Shown: positions 33,140 to 41,989 of the stretch, one piece after another
Layout: each line of letters opens with the position of its first letter
How positions within the stretch are numbered: the stretch's first letter is position 1
Assembly: GCA_030649955.1 (NCBI GenBank)
Contig: JAUSFD010000004.1
Location: 1 to 64,000 of the forward strand
DNA: 64,000 nucleotides
Reading direction: 5' to 3'
DNA from: Candidatus Peregrinibacteria bacterium
Lineage (GTDB): Bacteria; Patescibacteriota; Gracilibacteria; Peribacterales; Peribacteraceae
Program-made: the position numbers and the translations under genes
Notes under the pieces: model-generated
What the model saw: the letters and a program-made list of their open reading frames with translations, nothing else
Told to the model about the DNA's origin: nothing
The model's database searches: none

Positions 33140-33505
33140 ATGTTATCTATGCCATTTGAACAGTTGAAAATCTGGCAGAAAGGGATGGCTCTGGCGAAGT
33201 TGCTACACAAATGCACTATGAATTTTCCAAAAGATGAAGTCTACGGATTGAAGTCACAAATGAGGAAAGCAGCAGTTTCCATTCCATCGAACATCGCAGA
33301 GGGAAGCCAGAGAAGTTCCGATAAAGATTTCCGGAATTTCATTCTCATTGCAAAAGGCTCGCTCGCGGAACTTCGAACACAAGTTCTCCTCGCAGGAGAA
33401 TTCCAATATTTGACTCTACAACAACGAGAGGAACTGCTGCTGAATATTGAAGAACTCAATAAGATGATCTTCGCCTTCTCTAGAAAACTCATCGCTGTAC
33501 GCTGA
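33140..33505 (+). CDS. S23/four-helix-bundle protein
   Basis: The 121-aa protein matches the 23S-rRNA-intervening-sequence four-helix-bundle family: FEQLKIWQKGMALA, FPKDEVYGLKSQMRKAAVSIPSNIAEG (the family signature), FRNFILIAKGSLAELRTQ and a last amphipathic helix. It is related to Avd of diversity-generating retroelements, but no reverse transcriptase is here. The biological role is unclear. TAGTAT ends 6 nt before ATG 33140 (leaderless). Inverted word-repeats flank it, as noted for the small lipoprotein, suggesting mobility. Confidence 0.87.
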   Translation: MLSMPFEQLKIWQKGMALAKLLHKCTMNFPKDEVYGLKSQMRKAAVSIPSNIAEGSQRSSDKDFRNFILIAKGSLAELRTQVLLAGEFQYLTLQQREELLLNIEELNKMIFAFSRKLIAVR

Positions 33506-33529
33506 CCACTGACCGCTGAACGCTTCTCT

Positions 33530-33862
33530 TCAGTATAGCTTCCCACCCAACGGCACATCCCGCTCTGGTTCGACGAGTACAACATGCCCGTCAGCATCGG
33601 GAACTCCCAGAGTGAGCACCTCGGAGACGAAGGGGCCGATCTGCCGCGGGGGGAAGTTCACGACACAGAGAACGAGCTTGCCCACGAGGGACTCGCGTTC
33701 GTAATTCTCCGTGATCTGTGCAGAAGAGCGCTTGGAGCCTATCTCTGTGCCGAAGTCGATCGTAAGCTTGTACGCAGCTTTCCGGGCTTCCGGAAAAGGT
33801 TCCGCAGCAGTGATCTTCCCTACGCGGATATCGAGCTTCTGAAAATCATCGGTCGTCGCCAT
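33530..33862 (-). CDS. tRNA-binding (EMAP II/CsaA-like) domain protein
   Basis: The 110-aa protein is a stand-alone tRNA-binding OB-fold: FQKLDIRVGKITAAEPFPEARKAAYKLTIDFG, then SSAQITENY, GKLVLCVVNFPPRQIGPF and EVLTLGVPD. It matches CsaA, a homodimeric tRNA-binding and chaperone-like protein, and the C-terminal domain of MetG. A TAGGAT -10 box ends 6 nt before the ATG, giving a leaderless mRNA. The physiological role is uncertain. Confidence 0.88.
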   Translation of the reverse strand: MATTDDFQKLDIRVGKITAAEPFPEARKAAYKLTIDFGTEIGSKRSSAQITENYERESLVGKLVLCVVNFPPRQIGPFVSEVLTLGVPDADGHVVLVEPERDVPLGGKLY

Positions 33863-33880
33863 GACGGAATCCTACAGATT

Positions 33881-34093
33881 TCATGACACCTTCGCACGTG
33901 CGGACTCTGTGTCACTCGCATTCTTGTCCTCCTTCTCCTGCTCTATCTTCTGAAATTTATAGTCAGCAGTCCTCTCCTTGTCCTTGATCTCGCGTTCCAT
34001 ATTACGCACATCGGCCTGCCTGTCTGACTCTTCCTTCGCTACTGTCTTCCCGGTTTGGTCATCTACCTTGGGCTCTCCTGTACTGTCGAACAT
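33881..34093 (-). CDS. Small charged coiled-coil protein (70 aa)
   Basis: The protein is almost entirely charged helix (EESDRQADVRNMEREIKD, KERTADYKFQKIEQEKED), with no membrane segment. No family is recognised. ATG 34093 is preferred over 34162, whose extra residues look non-coding. It lies upstream of the CsaA-like gene on the same strand with an 18-nt gap and may share its transcript. Confidence 0.5.
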   Translation of the reverse strand: MFDSTGEPKVDDQTGKTVAKEESDRQADVRNMEREIKDKERTADYKFQKIEQEKEDKNASDTESARAKVS

Positions 34094-34199
34094 GGGGAAT
34101 GCGGGGAACGTGTATACAGTATTCGACGAGTTTTCCCTGCATCTCTTACGCCTAGCAATCACGTGCCTGACACTCCGGTACCTGATACTCTAGAGTCCC

Positions 34200-36476
34200 A
34201 TGTCAACCTCTCGACCAGATTCTGCTTCGCTTGTCGGCAAGAGTTTCGATGAAGTCCCCGCTTCTCTCCAACGCATCGTGTCCTCGCAAGGGAAGGTTGA
34301 GCTGGTGTGGATCGGACCCAAGGAGGGGAAGAAACTCGATGTGAAGGAGATGGATGCTTACCACTTGGCTCACCAAATCCTCGCACACCTCTGTATTCAG
34401 GCACCGACGAAACACAAGTCCGGTCACCCCGGTGGACCGCTCTCCGCATTCACCTTCAGCTACTTCATTCGGAAACGACGGGATTATAGAAAGGATCAGC
34501 CTCTCCGCATGAGCGCCGGGCATTTGAGCCTCCTCGCGTACGGACTCGAGTGGCTCTTCGGGAACGAGGGCAAGGACAAGCGTCTCGCCTCACCGCAGGC
34601 GATCATCGACGGCTTCCGGACTCCCGATGGACTCCCGGGTCATGCGGAAGCTGGCATTGGCACAATTCCGTTCGGGGCGGGTCCACTTGGTAAAGGAGTG
34701 AGCAATGCCCTTGGGGCGGCATTCGGACTCAAGTACTTGAAGAAGGACGGGAAGGTCGATGTGCTCATGGCCGATGGTGACTCACAGGAGGGGCAGATCA
34801 TGGAGGCATTCCGGCTCGCGTCGCATTTGGGAGTCGACAATCTCATTGTTCACGGTGACTTCAACGATATTCAGTTGAGTGACCTCCCCTCCCGCACCGT
34901 CGCGGCAGATTTCGCAGCGCTGGCCTCCGCGTGCGGATGGCAGGTGATTGAAGTGCAGAATGGGAATGATCCCGCGCAGGTGGTCGCAGCGCTCGATGCA
35001 GCCGATGCCTTCGTCGGGAAAGGCAGACCCATCTTCATCTGCTACTACACGACTATGGGCAACGGCGTCCCGTTCATGGAGGAGGGATCGAACACGGGGA
35101 AGCAGAACTTCCACGGTTCACCGCTCAAAGACGATGTCGCTGCGGAGGCGCTCAAGGGTTTACCACCTCTCGAAGAAGTCATGACGCAGTACGAACCGCA
35201 TCGCAAAGGGCTGAAGGGGAATTCCTGGAAAGAAATTGGTTCGCTTCCCCCTCTTCCGAAGATCCATCGCACGATCACCGCGGAGAAAGGAAGCGCTCGC
35301 TCGGAGTTTGGGTCCGTGCACCTCAAGGCGTTGATGCAGGTCGATTCGCGCATCGTCGTTCTCCACGCAGACCTCGCTGGTTCGGGTGGTTTCGATAAGG
35401 TTTCGAAGGAACTCCCTGGCCGCGTGATCAACGTCGGCGTCGCGGAGGCGAACATGTACATGATGGCAGCGGGAATGCGTCAGGTTGGATTGCTCCCCGT
35501 CACTTATACCTTCGCAGCATTCGGAACGAATGAAGCGCGGGCGAACGCGCGCCTCATCGATATCAACTGCGGTCACACGCACTGCGCCGTGATGCACGAC
35601 TGCACGCACGCGGGATTGAGCGTCGGGGAAGATGGAGAGACACATCAGGAGCGTAATTACCTCAATATTCCCCTCGATCGCACGCAGATCTGGATGCCAG
35701 CGGACAGCAATCAAGCTGCAGCGGCTGCCGAGCGCGGACTCTCGCTCATTGCAGAGGGAACGGAGAGCGTGTACGTCTTCTTCCCGCGGAGTAGTCACGA
35801 ACAGCTCAAGTCTCCGAGTGGGGAAGTTCTCTACGGTCCATCCTACATCTTCGACGGGCATATTGACCTCGTGCGTGGATCGGGGGATGTTCGTGATCAG
35901 GCGACGATCATCGCCGTGGGAATTCCTGTCCACGATGCGGTGATTGCAGCGGAGAGTCTCCTCGCCGAAGAGAAACTCAGCATCCGCGTGCTCAACGTCT
36001 CCTGCATTCGTCCGATCGATGCCGGCACGATCATCCAAGCAGCTCTCGAGACAGCACACCTGATCGTCGTAGAAGATCACCACAGCGAGGGGGGTCTCGC
36101 CACACAGGTGGCGGACATCATTGCAGACTTCCAACTCCCCTGCTCCCTCCGGCGTCTAGGCGTAAACCACTACTTCCCCTCTGCCACAGACAAGGATCTC
36201 AAATTCTTCGCAGGTTTGGATGCCGAGAGCATCAAGGATGCTGTCCAGGATGCAGTCGCGCACGAAGTGTGCGGAGGAGAGGACGCAATTGTCACTGCCA
36301 TCCATGCACTCTCCGATAACCGCAAGCAGAGCAGGTTCCGCTCCAGTATTGAGGCCTACATGGAACGCATTCGCGATGAGAAAGGGTACCTCGAGAAGCT
36401 TCGCCAGAGCTGGAAGAAGCGCGCATGTCCCAAGGACAAACTTCCCACGAATGAGCAACTGCGGGATCGTCTGTAG
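34200..36476 (+). CDS. tkt: Transketolase
   Basis: Transketolase moves two-carbon units between sugar phosphates using thiamine diphosphate. The 758-aa protein has both halves in one chain: KSGHPGGPLSAFTF, the ThDP motif ADGDSQEGQ...HGDFNDIQ, then the pyrimidine-binding domain with VGVAEANMYMMAAGM and HDCTHAGLSVGEDG, and the C-terminal lobe VVEDHHSEGGL. About 40 extra residues precede the catalytic part. A TACTCT box ends 8 nt before the ATG (leaderless). With tal and gnd it completes the pentose-phosphate route. Confidence 0.96.
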   Translation: MSTSRPDSASLVGKSFDEVPASLQRIVSSQGKVELVWIGPKEGKKLDVKEMDAYHLAHQILAHLCIQAPTKHKSGHPGGPLSAFTFSYFIRKRRDYRKDQPLRMSAGHLSLLAYGLEWLFGNEGKDKRLASPQAIIDGFRTPDGLPGHAEAGIGTIPFGAGPLGKGVSNALGAAFGLKYLKKDGKVDVLMADGDSQEGQIMEAFRLASHLGVDNLIVHGDFNDIQLSDLPSRTVAADFAALASACGWQVIEVQNGNDPAQVVAALDAADAFVGKGRPIFICYYTTMGNGVPFMEEGSNTGKQNFHGSPLKDDVAAEALKGLPPLEEVMTQYEPHRKGLKGNSWKEIGSLPPLPKIHRTITAEKGSARSEFGSVHLKALMQVDSRIVVLHADLAGSGGFDKVSKELPGRVINVGVAEANMYMMAAGMRQVGLLPVTYTFAAFGTNEARANARLIDINCGHTHCAVMHDCTHAGLSVGEDGETHQERNYLNIPLDRTQIWMPADSNQAAAAAERGLSLIAEGTESVYVFFPRSSHEQLKSPSGEVLYGPSYIFDGHIDLVRGSGDVRDQATIIAVGIPVHDAVIAAESLLAEEKLSIRVLNVSCIRPIDAGTIIQAALETAHLIVVEDHHSEGGLATQVADIIADFQLPCSLRRLGVNHYFPSATDKDLKFFAGLDAESIKDAVQDAVAHEVCGGEDAIVTAIHALSDNRKQSRFRSSIEAYMERIRDEKGYLEKLRQSWKKRACPKDKLPTNEQLRDRL

Positions 36477-36496
36477 AGCAACAGCGCTTCTCGCGA

Positions 36497-36712
36497 TTAG
36501 GACTTCCCTCGCAAATACTTCTCAATTTCTATGCTGGTCAGCACATGTCTGACAGCTTCACGGACTCTGTCATCTTGTATACTACTACTGCTATAGAGAG
36601 AGCGAAGTTTCGCAATCACGCGATCTCGAAACACTACACGGTCAGGAGGAGTATGAGAGGGATTCATTTTGAAGTACTCACCGATGATGTCGTCGAGTGA
36701 ACCGGGTTTCAT
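36497..36712 (-). CDS. Hypothetical protein (71 aa)
   Basis: The small soluble protein reads as helical (LDDIIGEYFKMN, FRDRVIAKLRSLYSS, REAVRHVLTSIEIEKYLRGK). No family is recognised. ATG 36712 has AAAGG just upstream; an in-frame ATG at 36766 would add 18 residues. It converges with tkt and lies upstream of the tRNA-Ser(UGA) locus, whose promoter region (36775-36870) repeats the word GTTCCCTG. Confidence 0.45.
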   Translation of the reverse strand: MKPGSLDDIIGEYFKMNPSHTPPDRVVFRDRVIAKLRSLYSSSSIQDDRVREAVRHVLTSIEIEKYLRGKS

Positions 36713-36872
36713 CCTTTCGCATGGGAAACGTTGGGCCGTTGTACTGTCGTTCAGCAGGAATAGCAAGAGGCTCAGGTGAAAGTATTGAAAACGGGATCCT
36801 GTTCCCTGCTCGCCCCTCGAAGCCTTGGCGAAGAGGGGTTCCCTGTTCCCAGTTCCCTGTTACTCTAGTCTC

Positions 36873-36962
36873 GGTGGGATGGCCGAGTGGTTGAAGGCGC
36901 CTGACTTGAAATCAGGTAGACCCTCACGGGTCTCGTGGGTTCGAATCCCACTCCCACCGCCA
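36873..36962 (+). tRNA. tRNA-Ser (anticodon UGA)
   Basis: A 90-nt class II tRNA: acceptor GGTGGGA/TCCCACC, anticodon stem CCTGA/TCAGG with loop CTTGAAA (anticodon TGA), a long variable arm, T-arm GGGTTCGAATCCC and encoded CCA. A TACTCT box lies just upstream. Its last 24 bases plus the next base recur 77 bp downstream, at 37016-37040. Confidence 0.96.
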
Positions 36963-37040
36963 TTTGACAAGCTCATGGCTAGAACTGACTACCTTGTGCT
37001 GAGCTCGTCGAAGCAGTTCGAATCCCACTCCCACCGCCAT
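36939..37040 (+). repeat. 25-bp direct repeat of the tRNA-Ser(UGA) 3' end
   Basis: Copies at 36939-36963 (within the tRNA and one base beyond) and 37016-37040 are identical. Between them lie 52 bases with a hairpin of the GACAAGCTCA...GAGCTCGTC type. The second copy abuts the 60-bp left repeat of the island, as an attachment site would. Confidence 0.85.
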
Positions 37041-37041
37041 C

Positions 37042-37101
37042 ATGTTTTGGGCCTAATGGACCCACATACATAGGGGAAGCTGCGGTTCTGGGGTGACCCA
37101 C
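37042..37101 (+). repeat. 60-bp left-end repeat, copy 2
   Basis: It is identical to 20108-20167 except at one base. It follows directly after the duplicated tRNA-Ser 3' end. Confidence 0.85.
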
Positions 37102-37175
37102 CCCCTCCGTAGGGGCGCAGACCAGAAATGAGTTGGTAAATATGTGAGAATGGGGTTCTAACATTAACGGCCTAT

Positions 37176-37203
37176 TTGACATAAATATAAAAACATTTAA
37201 AAT
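37176..37203 (+). promoter_or_regulatory. Promoter of the TraB/ChaN-like gene
   Basis: Consensus TTGACA and TAAAAT are 16 bp apart. The ATG at 37210 follows the -10 by 6 nt, so the mRNA should be leaderless. Confidence 0.75.
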
Positions 37204-37209
37204 AGCAAT

Positions 37210-37941
37210 ATGGCTAAAATCGTTTTAGTCGGCGAGCAACATGATGACCCATTCGTATCAGTACATGCTCAGGAAGTATTACGAGCTGAAAAGCCTGATG
37301 CAATTACACTTGAACATACATCTGTAGACCGGATCGCAAGTGCGTATCAAAGAATACAATTCTGGGAATTATTGTCTCACCACCAGGAAGATCCTAAACA
37401 ACTTGAAGAACTTGTGACTCAAAATTGCAAAAAAAACGGTATTTATCCTGCTGTAGCCGCAATCCGTGAATATGCATTAGCGAATAAAATTCCACTTAAC
37501 TATATTGGGCACCCTGACCAATCGAACATCGAAAGGCTCATTGCATTTTGTGATGCAAACATTCCACTCACAGTCCGTCGAGTGCCTGATCCTCAGACCC
37601 GCCCTTCTGCTGGCAATTTCGCAAACGCATTTATGTATTACAGAATCTGCCGCAAAAGAATTGCAAAAGGAACATTTGCTGGCATTCCGGAGATCGAACG
37701 TCCGATGACTCGAACACCAACTGGAGAAGTTCGCGATGTATATTCAGCACAGAGAATCCGGGAACTTGTAGCCAAGGGCGTGCAAAAACTTTGTCATTTC
37801 GGCGGGATGAAGCACCTGTTGGATGATGATCGAAAAGAGACACTCTATTCATTACTCAAAGATGAATTCGATATTGATCGAATAGCTATTGATCATCATT
37901 CGGAAGGAATAATGGCTGCATTGGCAAAATCTTGCAGATAG
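37210..37941 (+). CDS. TraB/ChaN-superfamily-like protein
   Basis: The 243-aa protein begins IVLVGEQHDDPFVSVH, followed by KPDAITLEHTSVDRI, the pattern of the TraB/PrgY-ChaN-EreA superfamily (a His after GE, then an acidic LE motif). Near the end LCHFGGMKHLLDD gives a further conserved His. Members include pheromone-shutdown proteins and putative metallo-enzymes; activity is unknown here. Base composition is distinctly AT-rich compared with the flanks, pointing to transfer. It is the first gene inside element 2, and its strong promoter touches the left-end region. Confidence 0.65.
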   Translation: MAKIVLVGEQHDDPFVSVHAQEVLRAEKPDAITLEHTSVDRIASAYQRIQFWELLSHHQEDPKQLEELVTQNCKKNGIYPAVAAIREYALANKIPLNYIGHPDQSNIERLIAFCDANIPLTVRRVPDPQTRPSAGNFANAFMYYRICRKRIAKGTFAGIPEIERPMTRTPTGEVRDVYSAQRIRELVAKGVQKLCHFGGMKHLLDDDRKETLYSLLKDEFDIDRIAIDHHSEGIMAALAKSCR

Positions 37942-38146
37942 TTGTGATCCACAGACAGTCCGCATAGCTGCCGGTAGCGAGTCGGAAACAGAATTTGAGG
38001 AGGTTCTGAATATCTTTCGGTGAAGATCGAAAGACAGCTCATGGATGCCTCTGTCCTGACACCGGAGCAGGAGCAGCAGATTCGGCGATCGCTGCGGCTT
38101 TCCAGATTGGACGACTCTATCCTACCGCCTTTGTAGATTTTTAGTG

Positions 38147-39472
38147 TCAGATTTTTTCCAAGTTGATCTTTCCATTTGCCAGACTGAGCTGGCTTTTCAG
38201 AGATTCGAGAATTTCTCTCTTCTCCTCTGCCGTCCCGTTCTTCAGGACGTACTTTGCGTATCCCCGCACATCCATTTTTGGAATCTTGATCGACTGATCC
38301 ATGCCGAGAACATCGGCGGTGAACTTGTTCATTCGCTCCACCTCCGATTCCAACTTTTTCCGCATGCCCGTTGTATCGAGGTCGATCTGATCGATTAGCT
38401 GGAGGAGCTGGCTGAGCAATTCGTCCTCCTGAACATACGGTTGTTTGCACGTCTGATCGAACCGCGAGCAGTGGTAGTAGACGTACTTCCGGATCGTGCC
38501 GTCCCGAAGTTGCTTGAACTTTTCTTCGGCAGTGACGCCGTTCCCGCAATTGCCGCATTTGAGCATCTTCGTGAAGGCAAACTCCTTCGATCCCCATCGC
38601 ATCTTCGGAGCGACTGCCAGCATCGACCGCACCTCCTCGAAGAGCTCCTTCGTGATGATCGGCTCATGGGTGCCCTTGTACCAGCTATCTACACCTTTCG
38701 GATATTCAAACATTCCGTAATAGAAGGGGTTATTGAGAATCCGATACACACCCGAGAGCGTGATTCGCTTGTCGCCTCTTGTTTTGAAATTCGCTTCTGT
38801 GTTCAACCATTTTAGGAGTGTCCGACCGCTCGCCCCTCGTTCTGCGACGAAGCGGAACAGCTGCTTGATCGTGGGCGCCCGAATTGGATCGATGACGATC
38901 TTGCCTTTGTTGCGATCCAGGCTCCTCTCGTTCAAATATCCAAGGGGAGCCACCCCGGGTCTGACGCCCAGCTCGCACTTGTTCTTGAGGCCGCGCTTCA
39001 CGTTGATTCCTCGATTGTCGTTCTCCAGTTTTGCCTGCGAGCAAAGGATCATGAGCAGAAATTTCTCGTTCGGGGAGTTCGTGAATTTCTGTCCCGTCGT
39101 TCGGATCTCCTTCAAAACACCTTGGTCCATCAGATCGACGAGAGAACCAAGGTCACCTGCATTCCTACTGAGTCTGTCCGGTGCCCACGTCACGATTCCT
39201 GTAAATGTGCCATTCCTGATATCTGCGATAAGTTGGCTGAAGACCGGACGTTGCCCGGAATCCTTGGCTGAATGGCTCTCGCGCCGGATCTCTGCAATGT
39301 CCAATCCGTCCCGCTTCGCGACCGCCAGCATCTCCTTGATTTGGGAGTCGATACTGAGTGCTTGCCGCTCGTCATCTTCGGAAGATTTTCTCGCGTAGAG
39401 GCAGTAACGGATCGGCTCAGTCTCGCTGCTTGTTTTCTGTTGTCGTTCTTCCAATGTTGCCGAAGGGTTCAT
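38147..39472 (-). CDS. Large serine recombinase (resolvase/invertase family)
   Basis: The 441-aa protein has a resolvase domain (about 20-165) with the catalytic Ser in YCLYARKSSEDD and the active-site stretch TWAPDRLSRNAGD. A recombinase domain follows (about 190-290, GVAPLGYLNE... and GVYRILNNPFYYG), then a zinc ribbon (CGNCGNG with a later Cys pair) and a C-terminal coiled coil. Such integrases join attP and attB without homology. ATG 39472 is the likely start; the frame before it is not protein-like. It is the probable integrase of element 2 and possibly mobilises element 1. Confidence 0.92.
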   Translation of the reverse strand: MNPSATLEERQQKTSSETEPIRYCLYARKSSEDDERQALSIDSQIKEMLAVAKRDGLDIAEIRRESHSAKDSGQRPVFSQLIADIRNGTFTGIVTWAPDRLSRNAGDLGSLVDLMDQGVLKEIRTTGQKFTNSPNEKFLLMILCSQAKLENDNRGINVKRGLKNKCELGVRPGVAPLGYLNERSLDRNKGKIVIDPIRAPTIKQLFRFVAERGASGRTLLKWLNTEANFKTRGDKRITLSGVYRILNNPFYYGMFEYPKGVDSWYKGTHEPIITKELFEEVRSMLAVAPKMRWGSKEFAFTKMLKCGNCGNGVTAEEKFKQLRDGTIRKYVYYHCSRFDQTCKQPYVQEDELLSQLLQLIDQIDLDTTGMRKKLESEVERMNKFTADVLGMDQSIKIPKMDVRGYAKYVLKNGTAEEKREILESLKSQLSLANGKINLEKI

Positions 39473-39575
39473 AGGGAAAGGGGTAAGAATGGACACATCA
39501 AGCAATGCCGCTACACACTCAAGAAGGCCAGGCAAAATCAGCGTAAACAGCCCAATTTCTCTGCAGTCAAACGCT

Positions 39576-41753
39576 TTAAAACATCGCCAATTGTCCTTCG
39601 GGAATAGCCTGTTTCATCCCACCCATTCTTTCCTGTCGAATTTCGAGCTGAAGTGTTCGATAGGTACGAAGGCGCTGGAAGTGCATCCCTTTGAGCATGG
39701 GCACATCGAAGTCCACATAGTCATAGACGTGCGCGTGCGACTTGCCCGGAGCAGTTCTTTGTACTCGTCCGATGTACTGCACGAGTTTCCCCTTCCAAGA
39801 GAATGGAAAACTGAAAAAGAGATGCGTTACCTCAGGCCAGTCGAATCCTTCACCGATGAGTTTGCCAGTCGCGATAAGAAGCTGAAAACGCTCCTGACGG
39901 ATACGCTGACTCAAACGCAGGCGATTGCCTTTGGTCATTGTTCCTTCCGCAACCGAACCGTGTATGCCCTTCGTCCGCCCCCGAATCATCTGGAAGAGCG
40001 TATGGCAGTGCTCCACACGCTCGGAGAGAACGAGACACTTTTGACCAGCCTCAAGCAGCGAAGCGACATCGGAGGCAATCTGGATATTACGTTCAGTATT
40101 CCGCATGATCCGTTCACCGATCTGGAAGAAGTCGAGTCCTTGTTCCTGTACTCGGAAAGTAGTGCCGCGTATGTGCACAGTGAGTGGCACTGTTGGCCCA
40201 TTTTCTAATGGACCAATTGTCTCGGCTGCTTTCATCTTCACGACAGGACCAACCGAATACACCATCAATCGTTCCAGTTTATCTTTCCGATACGGTGTCG
40301 CCGTGAGACCGAGGACATACGGAGCAGCAAACTGCCGCACGACAGAAAGAAAAGTAGTTGCCGGGATGTGGTGACACTCGTCGATCACGAGACAGCCGAA
40401 GGTATTCTTGATTTCCGTAAGATCTCTGCGCACGAGAGTTTGGTGGGATGCGATGGTGATCAGTCTCCCGATCTTCCATTTGCCATCACCGATGATGCCA
40501 ATATCTCCTTTCTTCAAAACGAAGTTTTTCTCAATGCACTTCTTCCATTGTTGGAGCAGTTCTCTCGTGTGCGCGATGACGAGTGCGGGTTGTCTGCGCT
40601 TGATGATGTACTGAAGAGCAACGACGGTCTTTCCAAATCCGGGCTGAGCCTCCAGAACGCAACGATCGTGTTCCAGGAGTTTCCTGAGCATGCGCTCCTG
40701 ATCTGGACGAAGTTCGATTGAGGAGGACATTCGCACTCCTTTGATCGTTTGCCGACGATCTTCGATGTGAACAGTGACACTATTTTCCTCAGCCCAGCTT
40801 TTGATCTCCTCAAGAAGTCCTGCCGGAATGACGATGCCATCCTCGTACTTTCGCAGAGCATAGATCCAACGCCTTGTTTGCCAGTTAGAGTAGCCGAGGC
40901 GCTCGTTCATCATGTGTTCAGGATTTCGGAAGACGAGCTTCTTTCGGAGGAATTTGAACAGGCTATCAGGCAATGCATGACTCGGGATGAAGATTTCACT
41001 TTCAAGGATGACTGTTGCAATGGGCTGAGTAATCGTCGCAACTCGATCAAAGACTTTCTCTGTCGTCGGGTCGCCTTCTTCTCCTTCGATGCGCGGAATT
41101 CCTGCTATCAATTGATCGACGATCTTTTCCGTAACCCGAGTGAGCGATGCAAGATATTGCCACTGATTAATTACAGTTTTTCCGTCGCTGTTGATAAAAC
41201 AGCTGTTGCCATCAAGAATATGGGACCCGCTCAGTGGCAGTGCGATGAGATTTCCGAGGCCTTTACCTGCGTGTTCGTCTTGGCTCGGAAAAAGTCGGTC
41301 GAATGTCGATTGTCTGGTGATCCCTGCCTCCGTGAGCAGGTATTTACCCCATTGCCGTGCCTTCCATGCAGGAAGTGCTGTATCAAAGAAGAACCAGACG
41401 TGACCTCCATTTCCCGATTTCGACCGCTCAAGTGCGAATGGAATGCCATGCCTTGCGACGACGCGAGCCAGAAGATTTACTTCAGCGAGCCACTGATCTC
41501 CATCAAAATCCACGACAAGAAAATGCGTCGTATTATCTTTCTGCAACGGATAAATGCCAATGAGAGCATCCCCCCGAAGATGCGATTGAATGACTTCATC
41601 GGTGAGTGGAGCATATTCACCGGTGTGAAATTTGGCCGGTGCGTAACCAAATTTCCCAGTTTTGTTACTCGACCAAAATCGCGCGAAAACATCATCTCGT
41701 CCCCGGAAAAGAGATCGGAACAGCCGCAGTTGATCGCTCAAAACGTCAGCCAT
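39576..41753 (-). CDS. Fused archaeo-eukaryotic primase and SF2 helicase (TOTE-conflict-like)
   Basis: The 725-aa protein joins two enzymes. Residues of about 8-215 form an archaeo-eukaryotic primase-like domain with FRSLFRGRDDVFARFW, the metal motif DFDGD (82-86), SGNGGH (113-118) and GNLIALPLSG, matching the primase of TOTE conflict systems. Residues of about 340-700 form an SF2 helicase: Walker A QPGFGKT (370-376), DECH (458-461), TATP (484-487) and QYIGRVQR near 660. TOTE enzymes are thought to act against invading nucleic acids; that is inferred from the family. An extended -10 (TGG-TAGAAT) ends 8 nt before the ATG and faces the antitoxin promoter. Confidence 0.83.
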   Translation of the reverse strand: MADVLSDQLRLFRSLFRGRDDVFARFWSSNKTGKFGYAPAKFHTGEYAPLTDEVIQSHLRGDALIGIYPLQKDNTTHFLVVDFDGDQWLAEVNLLARVVARHGIPFALERSKSGNGGHVWFFFDTALPAWKARQWGKYLLTEAGITRQSTFDRLFPSQDEHAGKGLGNLIALPLSGSHILDGNSCFINSDGKTVINQWQYLASLTRVTEKIVDQLIAGIPRIEGEEGDPTTEKVFDRVATITQPIATVILESEIFIPSHALPDSLFKFLRKKLVFRNPEHMMNERLGYSNWQTRRWIYALRKYEDGIVIPAGLLEEIKSWAEENSVTVHIEDRRQTIKGVRMSSSIELRPDQERMLRKLLEHDRCVLEAQPGFGKTVVALQYIIKRRQPALVIAHTRELLQQWKKCIEKNFVLKKGDIGIIGDGKWKIGRLITIASHQTLVRRDLTEIKNTFGCLVIDECHHIPATTFLSVVRQFAAPYVLGLTATPYRKDKLERLMVYSVGPVVKMKAAETIGPLENGPTVPLTVHIRGTTFRVQEQGLDFFQIGERIMRNTERNIQIASDVASLLEAGQKCLVLSERVEHCHTLFQMIRGRTKGIHGSVAEGTMTKGNRLRLSQRIRQERFQLLIATGKLIGEGFDWPEVTHLFFSFPFSWKGKLVQYIGRVQRTAPGKSHAHVYDYVDFDVPMLKGMHFQRLRTYRTLQLEIRQERMGGMKQAIPEGQLAMF

Positions 41754-41788
41754 GGCTTGAAATTCTACCAGATTTACAACGATTTGTG

Positions 41789-41797
41789 TGCTATAAT
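41789..41797 (+). promoter_or_regulatory. Extended -10 promoter of the antitoxin-like gene
   Basis: TGC-TATAAT is a full-consensus extended -10. The ATG at 41804 follows by 6 nt, giving a leaderless mRNA. A divergent extended -10 for the primase-helicase lies at 41762-41770. Confidence 0.7.
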
Positions 41798-41803
41798 AGG
41801 CTC

Positions 41804-41989
41804 ATGACGTTCGGTACAGGCACCCGACTCCGGCAAATCTCCCCTGCACTCAGAAATGAGGATGCTCGTCATCAGATGATTCTGCGATGCGTCGAGAATA
41901 ATAGTGTCATTGAAGGACTCCCCCGATTCACAAAAAAGATGAAGCAGGAGTGCTTACAAGATCTTAAGGAGATCGCTTCGAAGCATTAA
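41804..41989 (+). CDS. Putative FicA/VbhA-like antitoxin (61 aa)
   Basis: The small protein has a central helix reading CVENNSVIEGLPRFTKKM, close to the inhibitory segment of class I Fic antitoxins such as VbhA (SQRLEGLEP) and YhfG (SRRLEGVEM). There, S/T-xxx-E-G inserts a Glu into the Fic ATP site. Here Asn occupies the S/T position. It overlaps the 3' end of the fic gene by 26 bp in convergent orientation, whereas known pairs are in one operon with the antitoxin first. An extended -10 promoter gives a leaderless mRNA. The call is inferred from motif and neighbour. Confidence 0.62.
   Translation: MTFGTGTRLRQISPALRNEDARHQMILRCVENNSVIEGLPRFTKKMKQECLQDLKEIASKH

Noticed and set aside
33140-33505. 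Diversity-generating retroelement suggested by the Avd-like four-helix-bundle gene
   Set aside because: No reverse transcriptase or template/variable repeat pair lies nearby.
40749-41807. 352-codon open frame on the plus strand opposite the primase-helicase
   Set aside because: It is antisense to clear catalytic motifs of the helicase and matches no family.
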